Shown: positions 40,303 to 49,190 of the stretch, one piece after another | How positions within the stretch are numbered: the stretch's first letter is position 1 | How the letters are laid out: each line of letters opens with the position of its first letter | From: Streptomyces sp. RKND-216 | GTDB lineage: Bacteria; Actinomycetota; Actinomycetes; Streptomycetales; Streptomycetaceae | Direction of reading: 5' to 3' | Length of the DNA: 64,000 nt | Assembly (NCBI RefSeq): GCF_004795255.1 | Contig: NZ_SSBQ01000002.1 | Coordinates: 4,246,001-4,310,000, forward strand | Translations under genes and position numbers: made by a program | The notes under the pieces: generated by a model | Told to the model about the DNA's origin: nothing | The model's database searches: none | What the model saw: the letters and a program-made list of their open reading frames with translations, nothing else

Positions 40303-40856
40303 CGCGCGCTCCTCAGCCGGCGGGGGAAGGTTTCGTCGAGCAGTTCGGACAGCGCCGCAACCGAGCCCAGGGGGACGGCGCGCAGGACGCGTCCGGCGCC
40401 GTCCACGGCCACCGCGAACGGGGTGGCCACGGCGTCGTACGTGGCGAACAGGTCGTCGCGCCCGGCGTGTACGGGCACGGTCGTGCCGGGGGCGCTGCCG
40501 TCCTCGCGGGCGTGGTCCTCGCGTGCGGCGTCCTCGGGCGCCGGGCCGGCGTAGAGGGCCGCCAGGGCGGGGCCGTCCTCGTCTCCGGCTGCCCTGCGGG
40601 CCTCCGCGAGCACGCCTGTGCAGGTGCGGCAGTTCGCGCTGAGGAAGAGCAGCACGCCGCCGTCCCGCTGCGCCTGCGGGCCGAGCAGTTCGGCCGCCTC
40701 CGGTGCGGCGCTCCCGGGCGCCGGGCCCAGCGGGGCGGCGGTCCGTACGGGGGAAGTGGCGCCCCGGGAGAGCTGGTGTACCTGGCGCACCAGCCCGGAG
40801 ACCACCAGGGCGAGCAGCAGGATGGCCACCCAGGAGGCGATCAGGGCGCTGGTCAT
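40299..40856 (-). CDS. MauD/TlpA-like membrane-anchored thioredoxin-fold protein
   Basis: A 185-residue protein with one N-terminal helix (LIASWVAILLLALVVSGLV) and a thioredoxin-like domain with the redox motif CRTC in LFLSANCRTCTGVL. The cis-Pro region reads YDAVATPFAVAVD. This is the layout of MauD, which is thought to form or shuffle disulfides in exported MauA. The ATG at 40856 overlaps the MauE-like stop by four bases. Its likely client is the 12-Cys protein encoded next. Confidence 0.82.
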   Translation of the reverse strand: MTSALIASWVAILLLALVVSGLVRQVHQLSRGATSPVRTAAPLGPAPGSAAPEAAELLGPQAQRDGGVLLFLSANCRTCTGVLAEARRAAGDEDGPALAALYAGPAPEDAAREDHAREDGSAPGTTVPVHAGRDDLFATYDAVATPFAVAVDGAGRVLRAVPLGSVAALSELLDETFPRRLRSAR

Positions 40857-41470
40857 GAAGTCCACGTGCGGCCTCCGGAGGCGGGAAGAGGGGCGGGGGC
40901 GGAAGTGGGCGAGGCCGTGGGGGAGGACGCGGGGTGGGCCTCCGGGTCGTGCAGCGCGGCCGGCAGCGTCCACAGCAGCAGCGCGAAGGCGGCGGCGGCG
41001 AGCGCGGCGGTGGCGGTCTCGGCGGTGGTTCCCGGCAGTGTCGGCGCGCCGGCGAGGCCGGTGAGCACCGCGCCGGTGGTGGCGAGGGCGGCCAGCGCGG
41101 CGGCGCGCACCGTCACCCAGCCGCTGAGCGGCAGCTCGCTGCGGGCGCAGCCGCACGGCCCGCCGCGGCCGGAGGCGAGGACGTGGCGGGTGTAGGCCGC
41201 GTATCCGGTGAACAGCAGCGCCGCAGCGGCCAGCACCAGGGCGAGCGCGTCGCGGACGCCGGCGATCAGTGCGGTGGCGCCCGCGAGGCCGAGCAGCCCT
41301 TCGGCCGCGGTGACCGCTGCGGCGGCCGCACGCAGGGCTCCCGCGGGCAGGACGCCGTGGGCGTGCAGGGCGTCGGGCAGCCCGGCGGGCCGCGAGAGGT
41401 GCCCGGCACAGCCGGCGAGCAGCGCCAGCAGCGCCGCGCCCGCGGTGGCCGTCGCGAGGAACGTGGTCAC
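40853..41470 (-). CDS. MauE-like (DoxX superfamily) membrane protein
   Basis: A 205-residue protein with four or five helices and a Pro/Ser/Ala-rich cytoplasmic tail. The loop GRGGPCGCARSELPLSGW contains the CxC pair typical of the MauE/MauE-like methylamine-utilisation family. In that family it probably passes electrons across the membrane to a MauD partner. It starts with GTG at 41470 and is translationally coupled to the MauD-like gene. Confidence 0.8.
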   Translation of the reverse strand: MTTFLATATAGAALLALLAGCAGHLSRPAGLPDALHAHGVLPAGALRAAAAAVTAAEGLLGLAGATALIAGVRDALALVLAAAALLFTGYAAYTRHVLASGRGGPCGCARSELPLSGWVTVRAAALAALATTGAVLTGLAGAPTLPGTTAETATAALAAAAFALLLWTLPAALHDPEAHPASSPTASPTSAPAPLPASGGRTWTS

Positions 41471-41483
41471 GGGGACGGCCGCC

Positions 41484-42185
41484 TCAGACTGCGCGCAGCG
41501 TGCAGCGTGCGAGCACGCCCGGGACGTCGTCCACCGTGGTGTCGGCGAGCGGAACCACGGTGGCCCACAGTCGGGAGCCGGACAGCACGAAGAACGGGCG
41601 TCCGTCGCTGAGCGTGTCCCGGTACAGCTCGCCGGTGGGCACCTTGCCGCCCTGCCACGGCGGGAGCTGGGCCGAGCGCTCCTTCGTGCGGCGGGACATC
41701 TCCACCAGGCCGAGGCCGGGGACCTCTTTGATGACGGCGGCCGGTCCGGCGAAGCGGCAGTCGGAGCCGGCGTCCGGGGCGAGGGAGAGGCCGTCGTCGT
41801 GCTCGGTGATGCGGAAGGTGCGCAGCAGCGCGAGCACGTCCTCGATGCCGGAGCGGTACAGGCGCGTGACGAGGCTGTGCTTCCTGCCCTGCCAGGCGAT
41901 CAGTGTGGGCGTCTCGACCAGCTGTGACTGCGGGTCGTACTCGCGGGTGGTGGCGGTCCGCAGGGTGCCGCCCTGGAAGGCGAGTTCGGTGTCGAACGTG
42001 TCGATGCCGAGGGAGGCGGCCATCCCTTCGGCCAGCGCGGCCGGGCCGGCCGTGAACTCGAAGAGGTGGCCTCCGACGACGAGTTCGACCGCCGAGGTGG
42101 CGGTGGACCTCAGATCGAGGTCGGTGCCCTCGATGCGGTACGACACGCCGTCGAGCGCGCGGTGGGCGACGGCGGACGGAGCCAT
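41484..42185 (-). CDS. Unrecognised cytoplasmic protein, first gene of the MauE/MauD-like operon
   Basis: A 233-residue soluble protein with no signal or membrane helix and a single Cys near residue 147 plus one near the end (ARCTLRAV). I do not recognise the family. The ATG at 42185 is chosen because GGAGG lies seven bases upstream; an in-frame ATG at 42251 lacks one. It lies 13 bases before the MauE-like gene, so it is probably part of the same redox module. Confidence 0.7.
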   Translation of the reverse strand: MAPSAVAHRALDGVSYRIEGTDLDLRSTATSAVELVVGGHLFEFTAGPAALAEGMAASLGIDTFDTELAFQGGTLRTATTREYDPQSQLVETPTLIAWQGRKHSLVTRLYRSGIEDVLALLRTFRITEHDDGLSLAPDAGSDCRFAGPAAVIKEVPGLGLVEMSRRTKERSAQLPPWQGGKVPTGELYRDTLSDGRPFFVLSGSRLWATVVPLADTTVDDVPGVLARCTLRAV

Positions 42186-42249
42186 GGCGACCTCCAGGAG
42201 GACCGGCGTGTGGTCGCCGTAAGGGTCTGGACCACTCGGACGATCCCCC

Positions 42250-42278
42250 ATCACAGCAGCTTGACCATGTACGGTCAA
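42250..42278 (-). promoter_or_regulatory. Promoter and operator of the redox operon
   Basis: On the minus strand TTGACC (42278-42273), 17 bases and TGTGAT (42255-42250) form a promoter about 60 bases before the first gene. The -35 box is one arm of a perfect inverted repeat TTGACC-N6-GGTCAA (42261-42278), a likely regulator site. Confidence 0.55.
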
Positions 42279-42381
42279 TACGCGTTGCGGCGCTCCGGTG
42301 ATCGTCCTAGAACTCCGGCCGGTTCCCCGCCGTGTCGCCGCGCGGCTCTGCCGCACGCCCCAAGCCGGACATCGCCACTGC

Positions 42382-43380
42382 TCAGCCACGCACCACGACC
42401 ACTGCCGGCCCGTCGGCCGTCACCTCTCCGACCACCGGGTGCCCCGGTATCTCACCCGCCAGCAGCAGCCCGCCCGACGTCTGCGCGTCGGCAAGCAGCA
42501 ACCGGGCCTCTTCCGGTACTCCCGCGAAGTCGGTGTGCGGTGCCACCCACTCCAGATTGCGCCGGGTACCGCCGCTGACGAACCCGTCACGCACCGACTC
42601 CCGCGCTCCCGGCAGGTACGGCACCGCTCCCGCGTCCAGTGTCACCGTCACCCCCGACGCGCGCGCCAGCTTGTACGCGTGACCCAGCAGACCGAAGCCG
42701 GTCACGTCCGTGCCCGCCCGTATGCCTGCCGCGACGGCCGCCCCGGAGGCGTCCCGGTTCAACGCGGTCATCGACGCGACCGCCTGCTCGAAGACCTCGC
42801 CGGTCGACTTGTGCCGCGCGTTGAGCACGCCCGTGCCCAGCGGCTTCGTAAGCGTCAGCGGCATGCCCGGGCGTGCTGCGTCCAGCCGCATCATCCGCGC
42901 ACGGTCCACCGCCCCGACCACGGACATCCCGTACAACGGCTCCGGCCCGGTGACACTGTGCCCGCCCGACACGTGGCACGCCGCCTCATGCGCCACCTCC
43001 CGCCCGCCGCGCAGCACCTCGGCCGCGACCTCCATCGGCAGCAGGTCGCGCGGCCACGCCAGCAGGTTGACGGCCGCCCACGGCGTGCCGCCCATCGCGT
43101 ACACGTCCGACAGCGCGTTGGCGGCGGCGATCCGGCCCCAGTCGTACGGATCGTCCACCACGGGCGTGAAAAAGTCCGCCGTCGTCACCAGCGCCCGTTC
43201 GCCGTCCAGCGCCACCACGGCCGCGTCGTCCCCGCCGCCGGCCAGCCCCAGCAGCAGTTCCGCCGCCGGTCGCGCCGGCCCTTCGGCCAACCCGCCGACC
43301 AGCCCGTCCAGTTCGCCGGGCGGCAGCTTGCACGCGCATCCGCCACCGCTGGCGTACTCCGTCAGTCTCAAGCCTTCCAT
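42382..43380 (-). CDS. selD: Selenide water dikinase (selenophosphate synthetase)
   Basis: A 332-residue enzyme that makes selenophosphate from selenide and ATP for Sec-tRNA synthesis. The N-terminal active site is ASGGGCACKLPPGEL, with Cys rather than Sec. The AIR-synthase-type fold shows DDAAVV, TTADFFTPVVDDP and GGHSVTGPEPLYG. The start is ATG at 43380. It lies 90 bases from the divergent tRNA-Sec gene, so selenocysteine decoding is encoded here; selA and selB are not in the window. Confidence 0.95.
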   Translation of the reverse strand: MEGLRLTEYASGGGCACKLPPGELDGLVGGLAEGPARPAAELLLGLAGGGDDAAVVALDGERALVTTADFFTPVVDDPYDWGRIAAANALSDVYAMGGTPWAAVNLLAWPRDLLPMEVAAEVLRGGREVAHEAACHVSGGHSVTGPEPLYGMSVVGAVDRARMMRLDAARPGMPLTLTKPLGTGVLNARHKSTGEVFEQAVASMTALNRDASGAAVAAGIRAGTDVTGFGLLGHAYKLARASGVTVTLDAGAVPYLPGARESVRDGFVSGGTRRNLEWVAPHTDFAGVPEEARLLLADAQTSGGLLLAGEIPGHPVVGEVTADGPAVVVVRG

Positions 43381-43470
43381 GCCCGGCAACCTACCCCCGA
43401 CCAGCGGCGTCGTGGCCACGCTTGTCCACACCCCTGGTGTGACGATCATGCCGGACGTAGACTCCGGCGC

Positions 43471-43563
43471 GGAGGCGGGCAGGCGCCTGGTGGCCCTCAC
43501 GGTCTTCAACACCGATGTGGTCGGGCATCCCGGCCAGGCGGGTTCGATTCCCGTACGCCTCCG
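43471..43563 (+). tRNA. selC: tRNA-Sec (anticodon TCA)
   Basis: A 93-nt tRNA with a long variable arm (ATGTGGTCGGGCATCCCGGC region), anticodon loop CTTCAAC giving TCA, T-arm GGGTTCGATTCCC and acceptor GGAGGCG/CGCCTCC with discriminator G. CCA is encoded at 43564-43566. It reads UGA as selenocysteine together with SelB. Confidence 0.95.
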
Positions 43564-43665
43564 CCAGGCGCCATGGGCGCACAGCGAGACGTCTGAGCGG
43601 GAGCGTTCGCCGCTTCCACCGCACTCATGCTCCCGTTCCGTGTGAAGGCTCTGTCGCGGGACGGG

Positions 43666-43704
43666 CGGCGTCCCGGCCCCTGGGGAAAGGCCTCCGGGAC
43701 GCCG
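43666..43704. terminator. Terminator between tRNA-Sec and the GNAT gene
   Basis: CGGCGTCCCGG (43666-43676) and CCGGGACGCCG (43694-43704) pair perfectly around 17 bases. Confidence 0.7.
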
Positions 43705-43763
43705 ACACGCCCCGTCTGGCCCTCACGGGCCGGGCGGGGGCGCTTCGTCATGTCTGTGCGCGG

Positions 43764-44210
43764 CTACCTCTCCGACCGGTAGAACACCTTCCCTTGGTTC
43801 TCCTCGGCACCCATCGCCTCGTAGAAGGCCAACGCCGTCGGGTTGTCGCGGTCCGCTGTCCACTCCACCCGGGAGCAGCCCGCAGAAGTCGCCTCGTCTC
43901 GAAGCGCGTCCATGAGCGCACGTGCGACCCCGTGCCGCCGCGCGTCCTCACGCACGTACAGCTCTTTCAAGTACAGAGAGGTGTCCGCTCCGGACGCCGG
44001 CCACAGGAACGTGTAAGAGGCCATGCCCACCACGTTCTCGCCATCGCGGGCGAGTAGCACCGTTGCGGCGGGCCGGGCACTGAACAGCGCGGCCCGCACC
44101 TGCGCGAGATCCCCGGGCACGTTTTCGCCGCCGTAGTAGGCCTCGATCTCCCCCAGTAGTGCGGAGATCGTCTCGGCGTCCGCTTCCGTCGCCCGGTCGA
44201 TCGTCACCAT
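43764..44210 (-). CDS. GNAT-family N-acetyltransferase
   Basis: A 148-residue acetyltransferase. The strand LYLKELYVREDARRHGVARA carries the acetyl-CoA loop and the end reads NPTALAFYEAMGAEENQGK, typical of small GNAT enzymes. The substrate is unknown. The ATG is at 44210. It has no clear operon partner. Confidence 0.9.
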   Translation of the reverse strand: MVTIDRATEADAETISALLGEIEAYYGGENVPGDLAQVRAALFSARPAATVLLARDGENVVGMASYTFLWPASGADTSLYLKELYVREDARRHGVARALMDALRDEATSAGCSRVEWTADRDNPTALAFYEAMGAEENQGKVFYRSER

Positions 44211-44216
44211 GTGGAT

Positions 44217-44690
44217 TCAGCCCCTCCCTCGCTCGGAGAGCAGCGCCAGCGCCCCGCGAAGCACCCGCACCTCCGGCACCGTCTGTGTCTGCCGCGGAAC
44301 CCTATCCGCGAGCTGTTCGGCACGGTAGATGATCAGGGCGGAGCGGTGCTCACGGGCAGTTCCTCGACGGCGGCGGTTGCGGTGGTAGCTGCCCCGGCCA
44401 GGTCGCCGTCCTGTCACTATGCACAGGGCCTGGTCCGGCCGGATCAGGGTGCGGTCGGTGAGGTCGTCGGCCGGGTAGAGGGCGAGTGCCTGCCCATGAT
44501 GATCGGCGGCCTGCCCCGTGATCCCGAGTGGGTTCACGCAATCCTCACGTGGAACCGAAGCTGGTTCTCCGAGTAGCCGAACGCCGACCCGATCTGCTCC
44601 TGCTCGGGGAGTCGTTCCAGCGCGCCCGCTGCCCACCGGCGAGTGCTGGACACGCGCGGCGGCGACGACTCCTGGCAACCCCGTGGTCAC
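44217..44690 (-). CDS. Doubtful reading frame of unknown identity
   Basis: A 157-codon frame just upstream of the GNAT gene. The middle (ALYPADDLTDRTLIRPDQAL) and the end (PEVRVLRGALALL) look protein-like, but the first 50 codons and an Arg-rich stretch do not. No family is recognised. It could be a decayed gene or a small regulator; coding is uncertain. Confidence 0.25.
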   Translation of the reverse strand: MTTGLPGVVAAARVQHSPVGSGRAGTTPRAGADRVGVRLLGEPASVPREDCVNPLGITGQAADHHGQALALYPADDLTDRTLIRPDQALCIVTGRRPGRGSYHRNRRRRGTAREHRSALIIYRAEQLADRVPRQTQTVPEVRVLRGALALLSERGRG

Positions 44691-44842
44691 CGGGCCGGGT
44701 GATCAATGGGGTGGGCGGTTCCGCGGTCATTTCGCTTCGGGGCCTCCGCCGCGCCCGGCTTCCGGAGCGGGAGTAGCGTGTGCTGGCCTCCGCTCCCGTG
44801 CCGTGAACGGGGGACGGTGACGGGCCTCGACGAGGAGCGAGG

Positions 44843-46210
44843 GTGAAACGGAAGGCGGGCCGCGCGTGGCCGGCGCCGGGGATGGCCGGGCTGCGTCACC
44901 CCACCCAGATGATCGCCACCGCTTTCGCCGCGGCGGTGCTGACCGGTTCGGCCCTGCTCTCGCTGCCGGTGGCGACGGAGTCGGGCACCCGTGCGGACTA
45001 CGTCGACGCGCTGTTCACGTCCACCTCCGCGGTGTGCGTGACCGGTCTGATCACCGTGGACACCCCTACCTACTGGTCGACCTTCGGGGAGGTCGTCATC
45101 CTGGTGCTGATCCAGGCCGGAGGGCTCGGGATCATGACGCTGGCCACCCTGTTCGCCGTGCTGGTCTCCCGGCGCCTGGGCCTGCGTGCGCGGTTGCTGG
45201 CGCAGGCGGAGACCAAGGCCCTCACCCTGCGCGACCTGCGCCGCGTGGTCCGCAACATCGTGCTGTTCAGCCTGGGCACCGAGGCCGTGGTCGCCGCCGT
45301 CCTGACCACGGCGTTCGTGACCGGCCACGACCAGCCGCCCGCCCGGGCGCTCTACGACGGGGTGTTCCACGCGGTCTCGGCGTTCAACAACGCCGGGTTC
45401 TCCCTCAACAGCGACAGCCTCATGCGGTACGTGGGCGATCCGTGGGTCAGCCTGACCATCTGCCTCGCGGTCGTCGTCGGCGGTCTCGGCTTCCCCGTGA
45501 TCTTCGAACTGCTCCGGTCCTGGCGCAGCCCGCGCACGTGGTCGGTGCTGACGCGCCTCACCCTGGGCCTGACGGGCGCGCTGCTGGTGGCGGGCACCCT
45601 GGTCATCACCCTTGCGGAGTACACCAACCCGGGCACGCTGGGGCCGCTGTCGTCGCCCCAGAAGTGGCTGGCGGGGTTCTTCGCCTCCGTCAACGCCCGC
45701 ACTGCGGGATTCAACAGCATCGACGTCGCGGCCCAGGGACCGGAGAGCCTGCTCGCGACGGACATCCTGATGTTCATCGGCGGAGGCAGCGCCGGCACCG
45801 CCGGGGGGATCAAGGTCACCACCTTCGGCGTGCTGGCCTTCGTGATCTGGGCGGAGATGCGGGGCGAGCCCGGGGTGACGGTGGGGCGGCGTCGCATCCC
45901 CGACGCCAACCAGCGTCAGGCCCTGGCCATCGTGCTGATGAGCGTCGGCGTCGTGGCCTGCGCGACTTTCGTCCTGCTCGGAGTGAGCGATTACGGCCTC
46001 GACCGGCTGCTCTTCGAAGCCGTCTCGGCGTTCGCCACCGTGGGCCTGTCCACCGGAATCACCGCCGACCTGCCGCGTGCCGGGCAGTGCGTCCTCGTCG
46101 CGCTGATGTTCATCGGCCGCATCGGCCCGCTCACGCTCGCTTCCGCCCTGGCGCTGCGGAACCGCACACGCCGCTACGAACTTCCCGAGGAGAGGACCAT
46201 CGTTGGCTGA
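44843..46210 (+). CDS. TrkH/KtrB-family potassium uptake protein
   Basis: A 455-residue membrane channel subunit. The four pore-loop repeats are visible, for example TSTSAVCVTGLI, VSAFNNAGFSLN, VNARTAGFNSID and VSAFATVGLSTG, each with the selectivity glycine. It needs a cytoplasmic TrkA/KtrA partner, which is the next gene and overlaps by eight bases. The start is GTG at 44843 after GAGGAG. Confidence 0.92.
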   Translation: MKRKAGRAWPAPGMAGLRHPTQMIATAFAAAVLTGSALLSLPVATESGTRADYVDALFTSTSAVCVTGLITVDTPTYWSTFGEVVILVLIQAGGLGIMTLATLFAVLVSRRLGLRARLLAQAETKALTLRDLRRVVRNIVLFSLGTEAVVAAVLTTAFVTGHDQPPARALYDGVFHAVSAFNNAGFSLNSDSLMRYVGDPWVSLTICLAVVVGGLGFPVIFELLRSWRSPRTWSVLTRLTLGLTGALLVAGTLVITLAEYTNPGTLGPLSSPQKWLAGFFASVNARTAGFNSIDVAAQGPESLLATDILMFIGGGSAGTAGGIKVTTFGVLAFVIWAEMRGEPGVTVGRRRIPDANQRQALAIVLMSVGVVACATFVLLGVSDYGLDRLLFEAVSAFATVGLSTGITADLPRAGQCVLVALMFIGRIGPLTLASALALRNRTRRYELPEERTIVG

Positions 46211-46865
46211 CCACAGGGACGAACCCGTCGCCGTGATCGGGCTGGGCCGCTTCGGCAGCGCCCTGGCCCTGGAACTGACCGAACGCGGCACGGAGGTGCT
46301 GGCCGTCGACAGCCGCCCCAAGGTGGTGCAGGCCCTGTCCGGTGAACTCACGCACGCCGTGGTGGCCGACTGCACCGATATGGAGGCGCTGCGCCAGCTC
46401 GGCGTGCCCGACTTCTCCAAGGCCGTGGTGGGGATCGGCACCGACATCGAATCCAGCATCCTGGCCACCTCACTCCTGGTGGAGCTGGAGATCGAGGACA
46501 TCTGGGCCAAGGCCATCAGCCGCCAGCACGGCCGCATCCTCGACCGCATCGGTGCCCACCACGTCGTCTTTCCCGAACACGACATGGGTGAGCGCGTCGC
46601 CCACCTGGTCTCCGGCCGCATGCTGGACTACGTCGAAGTCGACCCCAACCACGCCATCGTCAAACTCAAACCGCCCCGCGACCTGGTCGGCGTGACCCTG
46701 CGGGAGAGCCGGGTCCGCAGCCGCTACGGGCTCACAGTGGTGTCGGTGAAGACCACCGACGGCGAGTACAGCCACGCCACGCCCGACACCGTCCTGAACT
46801 ACTCCGACGTCATCCTTGTCCTCGGCCGCATCGATGACGTGGAACGCTTCGCCGCGAGCAACTGA
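46203..46865 (+). CDS. TrkA/KtrA-family regulatory subunit of potassium uptake
   Basis: A 220-residue protein with an N-terminal RCK Rossmann domain (AVIGLGRFGSALALELTERG, then the acidic AVDSRP turn) that binds nucleotides, and a C-terminal TrkA_C domain. It gates the TrkH-like channel encoded just upstream. It starts with TTG at 46203, supported by GAGGAG at 46188-46193. Confidence 0.92.
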   Translation: MADHRDEPVAVIGLGRFGSALALELTERGTEVLAVDSRPKVVQALSGELTHAVVADCTDMEALRQLGVPDFSKAVVGIGTDIESSILATSLLVELEIEDIWAKAISRQHGRILDRIGAHHVVFPEHDMGERVAHLVSGRMLDYVEVDPNHAIVKLKPPRDLVGVTLRESRVRSRYGLTVVSVKTTDGEYSHATPDTVLNYSDVILVLGRIDDVERFAASN

Positions 46866-46913
46866 GGGCGCGGACCCGCGGCAGCGGCGGCGGGGCATGC
46901 GGGCGACGCGGTG

Positions 46914-48215
46914 TCAGGCGCGGGAGGGGCGGAGGCCGGGGTCCGGAGACGGGGAGGGAAGGGTGGTGGCCACGGGCACCCGGGCGGTGACGCGGAAGGT
47001 GGAGCGGGTCGGCCGCTGGACGGCTAGCGTGCCGCCCAGCGCCGCCAGGCGCTCGCGGAGGCCGGTGAGGCCCGTCCCGTCACCACCGTCGCCGACCGCG
47101 TCGGTGCGGGAACCCGTGTCGTTCTCCAGCACGAGCACCGCCTCGTGGCCGGTGATCCGCAGCGAGACGGTGCAGACGGCCGAGCCGTGCGCGTGCCGCA
47201 GGATGTTCGTCGTGCCCTCCCTGACCACCCAGCCGAGCGCGGACTGCACCGGCTCGGTGAGGGAGTCGATGTCGGGGACGTCGTCGGTGGCGACCCGGCA
47301 CTTCACCCCGGCGGCGCTCAGCACCCGGCGCGCCCCGGCGAGTTCCGCCGACAGGTCGGCGCGGCGGTAGGCACGTACGACGTCGCGCACTTCGCGCTGC
47401 GAGTCGCGGGCCAGGTGCTGCACCTCGTCCAGTTGCCGCGTCGCCTTGTCCTCCGCGCCGCGGCGTGCCAGCTCCGCCGCCAGCTCGCTCTTGAGCGCGA
47501 TGACGGCCAGATTGCGTCCCAGCACGTCGTGCAGGTCGCGTGCGAAGCGCAGGCGCTCCTCCGCCACGGCGAGTCGGGTCTGCACCTCCCGGGCGGCGGC
47601 CAGTTCCCGCAGCACGGCGACATACCACCCGGTGGAGCGCTGGGTGAACAGCAGCGCGGGCGCGACCACGAGGGCGACGACGGTGGTCGTCGCCAGGTCG
47701 GACCAGGCCCGGCCTGCCGCCGCCGCCGACGCCATGGCGAAGGCGACGAAGCCGGCGTGCAGCAGGAGGTACGTGCGCATCCGGACGACCAGCGCGAGGA
47801 CGCAGAGCACCGGGGCGCTCATGCTGAGGAACACCAGGCCGTGCAGGACTCCGTCCCCGTCCCCGGTCTCGGCGACCGTCACGGGGCCGGTCGCCAGGAT
47901 CGCGCTCACCGCCAGCACCACCAGCAGGGGGAACAGGCGCATCCCCGCCAGGGAGCCGAGACCGAGGTACACGTCCAGTGCGGGGCCCGTGAGCCTGGTC
48001 GCCAGGGTGCACTGGGCGAGGCCCAGGACGAGGACGCCCCAAGCCAGGGAGGCGGCCAGCGGGGAGCGGCCCGCGAGCGCGAGGAGCTGGGGACCGCCGG
48101 CCAGAAACACGAGCCACGGCATCGCGCCGAGCATCCACCGCGTCGACGCCTCGACCTGCGCATGCCTGCTGCGGTCGTGCCACTGCCGGTGTCTTTCCTG
48201 AGCCCACCCGTACAC
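46914..48215 (-). CDS. Sensor histidine kinase, NarL/DesK type
   Basis: A 433-residue membrane kinase with about six N-terminal helices. The HisKA_3 phosphorylation site is RLRFARDLHDVLGRNLAVIA and the HATPase domain ends with GGDGTGLTGLRERLAALGG. It starts with GTG at 48215 after GGAGGAG, 30 bases past the ABC permease gene. No LuxR-type response regulator gene accompanies it, which is unusual for this family; the next gene converges from the left. Confidence 0.92.
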   Translation of the reverse strand: MYGWAQERHRQWHDRSRHAQVEASTRWMLGAMPWLVFLAGGPQLLALAGRSPLAASLAWGVLVLGLAQCTLATRLTGPALDVYLGLGSLAGMRLFPLLVVLAVSAILATGPVTVAETGDGDGVLHGLVFLSMSAPVLCVLALVVRMRTYLLLHAGFVAFAMASAAAAGRAWSDLATTTVVALVVAPALLFTQRSTGWYVAVLRELAAAREVQTRLAVAEERLRFARDLHDVLGRNLAVIALKSELAAELARRGAEDKATRQLDEVQHLARDSQREVRDVVRAYRRADLSAELAGARRVLSAAGVKCRVATDDVPDIDSLTEPVQSALGWVVREGTTNILRHAHGSAVCTVSLRITGHEAVLVLENDTGSRTDAVGDGGDGTGLTGLRERLAALGGTLAVQRPTRSTFRVTARVPVATTLPSPSPDPGLRPSRA

Positions 48216-48245
48216 GCCTGTCTCCTCCGTCCTCGGGCCGGGCCC

Positions 48246-49049
48246 TCAGCGGCGCGGCTCCCAGCGGAACCTGGCCGATACCAGCCACGCGGCCAGCGCG
48301 ATCCAGGCCGCACCCACGACCACCGCGCGCAGCCACTCGCCGGCGTCCAGGGAGCCGGCCCAGCCTCCCCTGACGAGCTCCATGATCGGGGAGAAGGGCA
48401 GGAAGCCGCACACCGTCTCGAACGTGTCGGGCAGCACCTCCAGCGGGATGACCACTCCGGATCCCATGAAGGTGATCAGCATCAGCGGCAGCGTCGTGAC
48501 CTGCGCCGCCTCCGCCGAGCGGCTCCACATGGCCGTCACCGCGGCCGCCGCCACGGCCAGGGCCAGCCCCATCACCAGGCCCAGCAGGGACAGCACCACC
48601 TGCTGCGGCGCGGTGACGTCGAAGGCGATCACCGCGCCCACCGTCAGCAGCGTGATCTGCGCCAGCGCGAGGACGACGGTCGGCAGCGCGCACGCCGCGA
48701 GGATCTCCGCGTCCCGGGGCTCGCCGCAGCGCAGCCGCTTGAGGACCAGTTCCTCCCGGCGCACCACGAAGAAGCCCACGAGGTTCGCGTAGACGCTGAA
48801 GAGCAGGACGAACCCGATGGACGCGGCGAGGATCACCGAACCCACGGAGAGCCCGGTACCGCCCAGGTCGACGTTCTCGACGGTGCTGCGCACCAGGAAG
48901 GTCAGGGCGACGGGGAGGAGCAGGGCGACCACGAGCGCGGTCTTGTTGCGCAGCAGCAGGGTCAGTTCGGCGCGGCTCAGGGCGCCCAGCCGGCCGCCGC
49001 TGGTCGTGCGGGCCACGCCCGCCGGGGCGGGGGAAGTCGTCGTGCTCAT
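48246..49049 (-). CDS. ABC-2 type permease
   Basis: A 267-residue membrane protein with six helices and a large outside loop between the first two (STVENVDLGGTGLS), the standard ABC-2 exporter layout. It pairs with the ATPase encoded just upstream. The start is ATG at 49049, preceded by GGAGAAGG; the longer frame to 49187 is Arg/Pro-rich. The substrate is probably a drug, lipid or peptide. Confidence 0.9.
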   Translation of the reverse strand: MSTTTSPAPAGVARTTSGGRLGALSRAELTLLLRNKTALVVALLLPVALTFLVRSTVENVDLGGTGLSVGSVILAASIGFVLLFSVYANLVGFFVVRREELVLKRLRCGEPRDAEILAACALPTVVLALAQITLLTVGAVIAFDVTAPQQVVLSLLGLVMGLALAVAAAAVTAMWSRSAEAAQVTTLPLMLITFMGSGVVIPLEVLPDTFETVCGFLPFSPIMELVRGGWAGSLDAGEWLRAVVVGAAWIALAAWLVSARFRWEPRR

Positions 49050-49190
49050 GCGATACCACCTTCTCCAGGGAGGCCCCGCCGGCGCTTCCTGTGCACGCGC
49101 GGGGCGGGGCGCGGCTGCCGATCCGGTGCCGGCACCGCGTCGGACTGCGCCGGCACCTTGTCGAGGTGTGCCGGTACGGGGGCGCACGCC

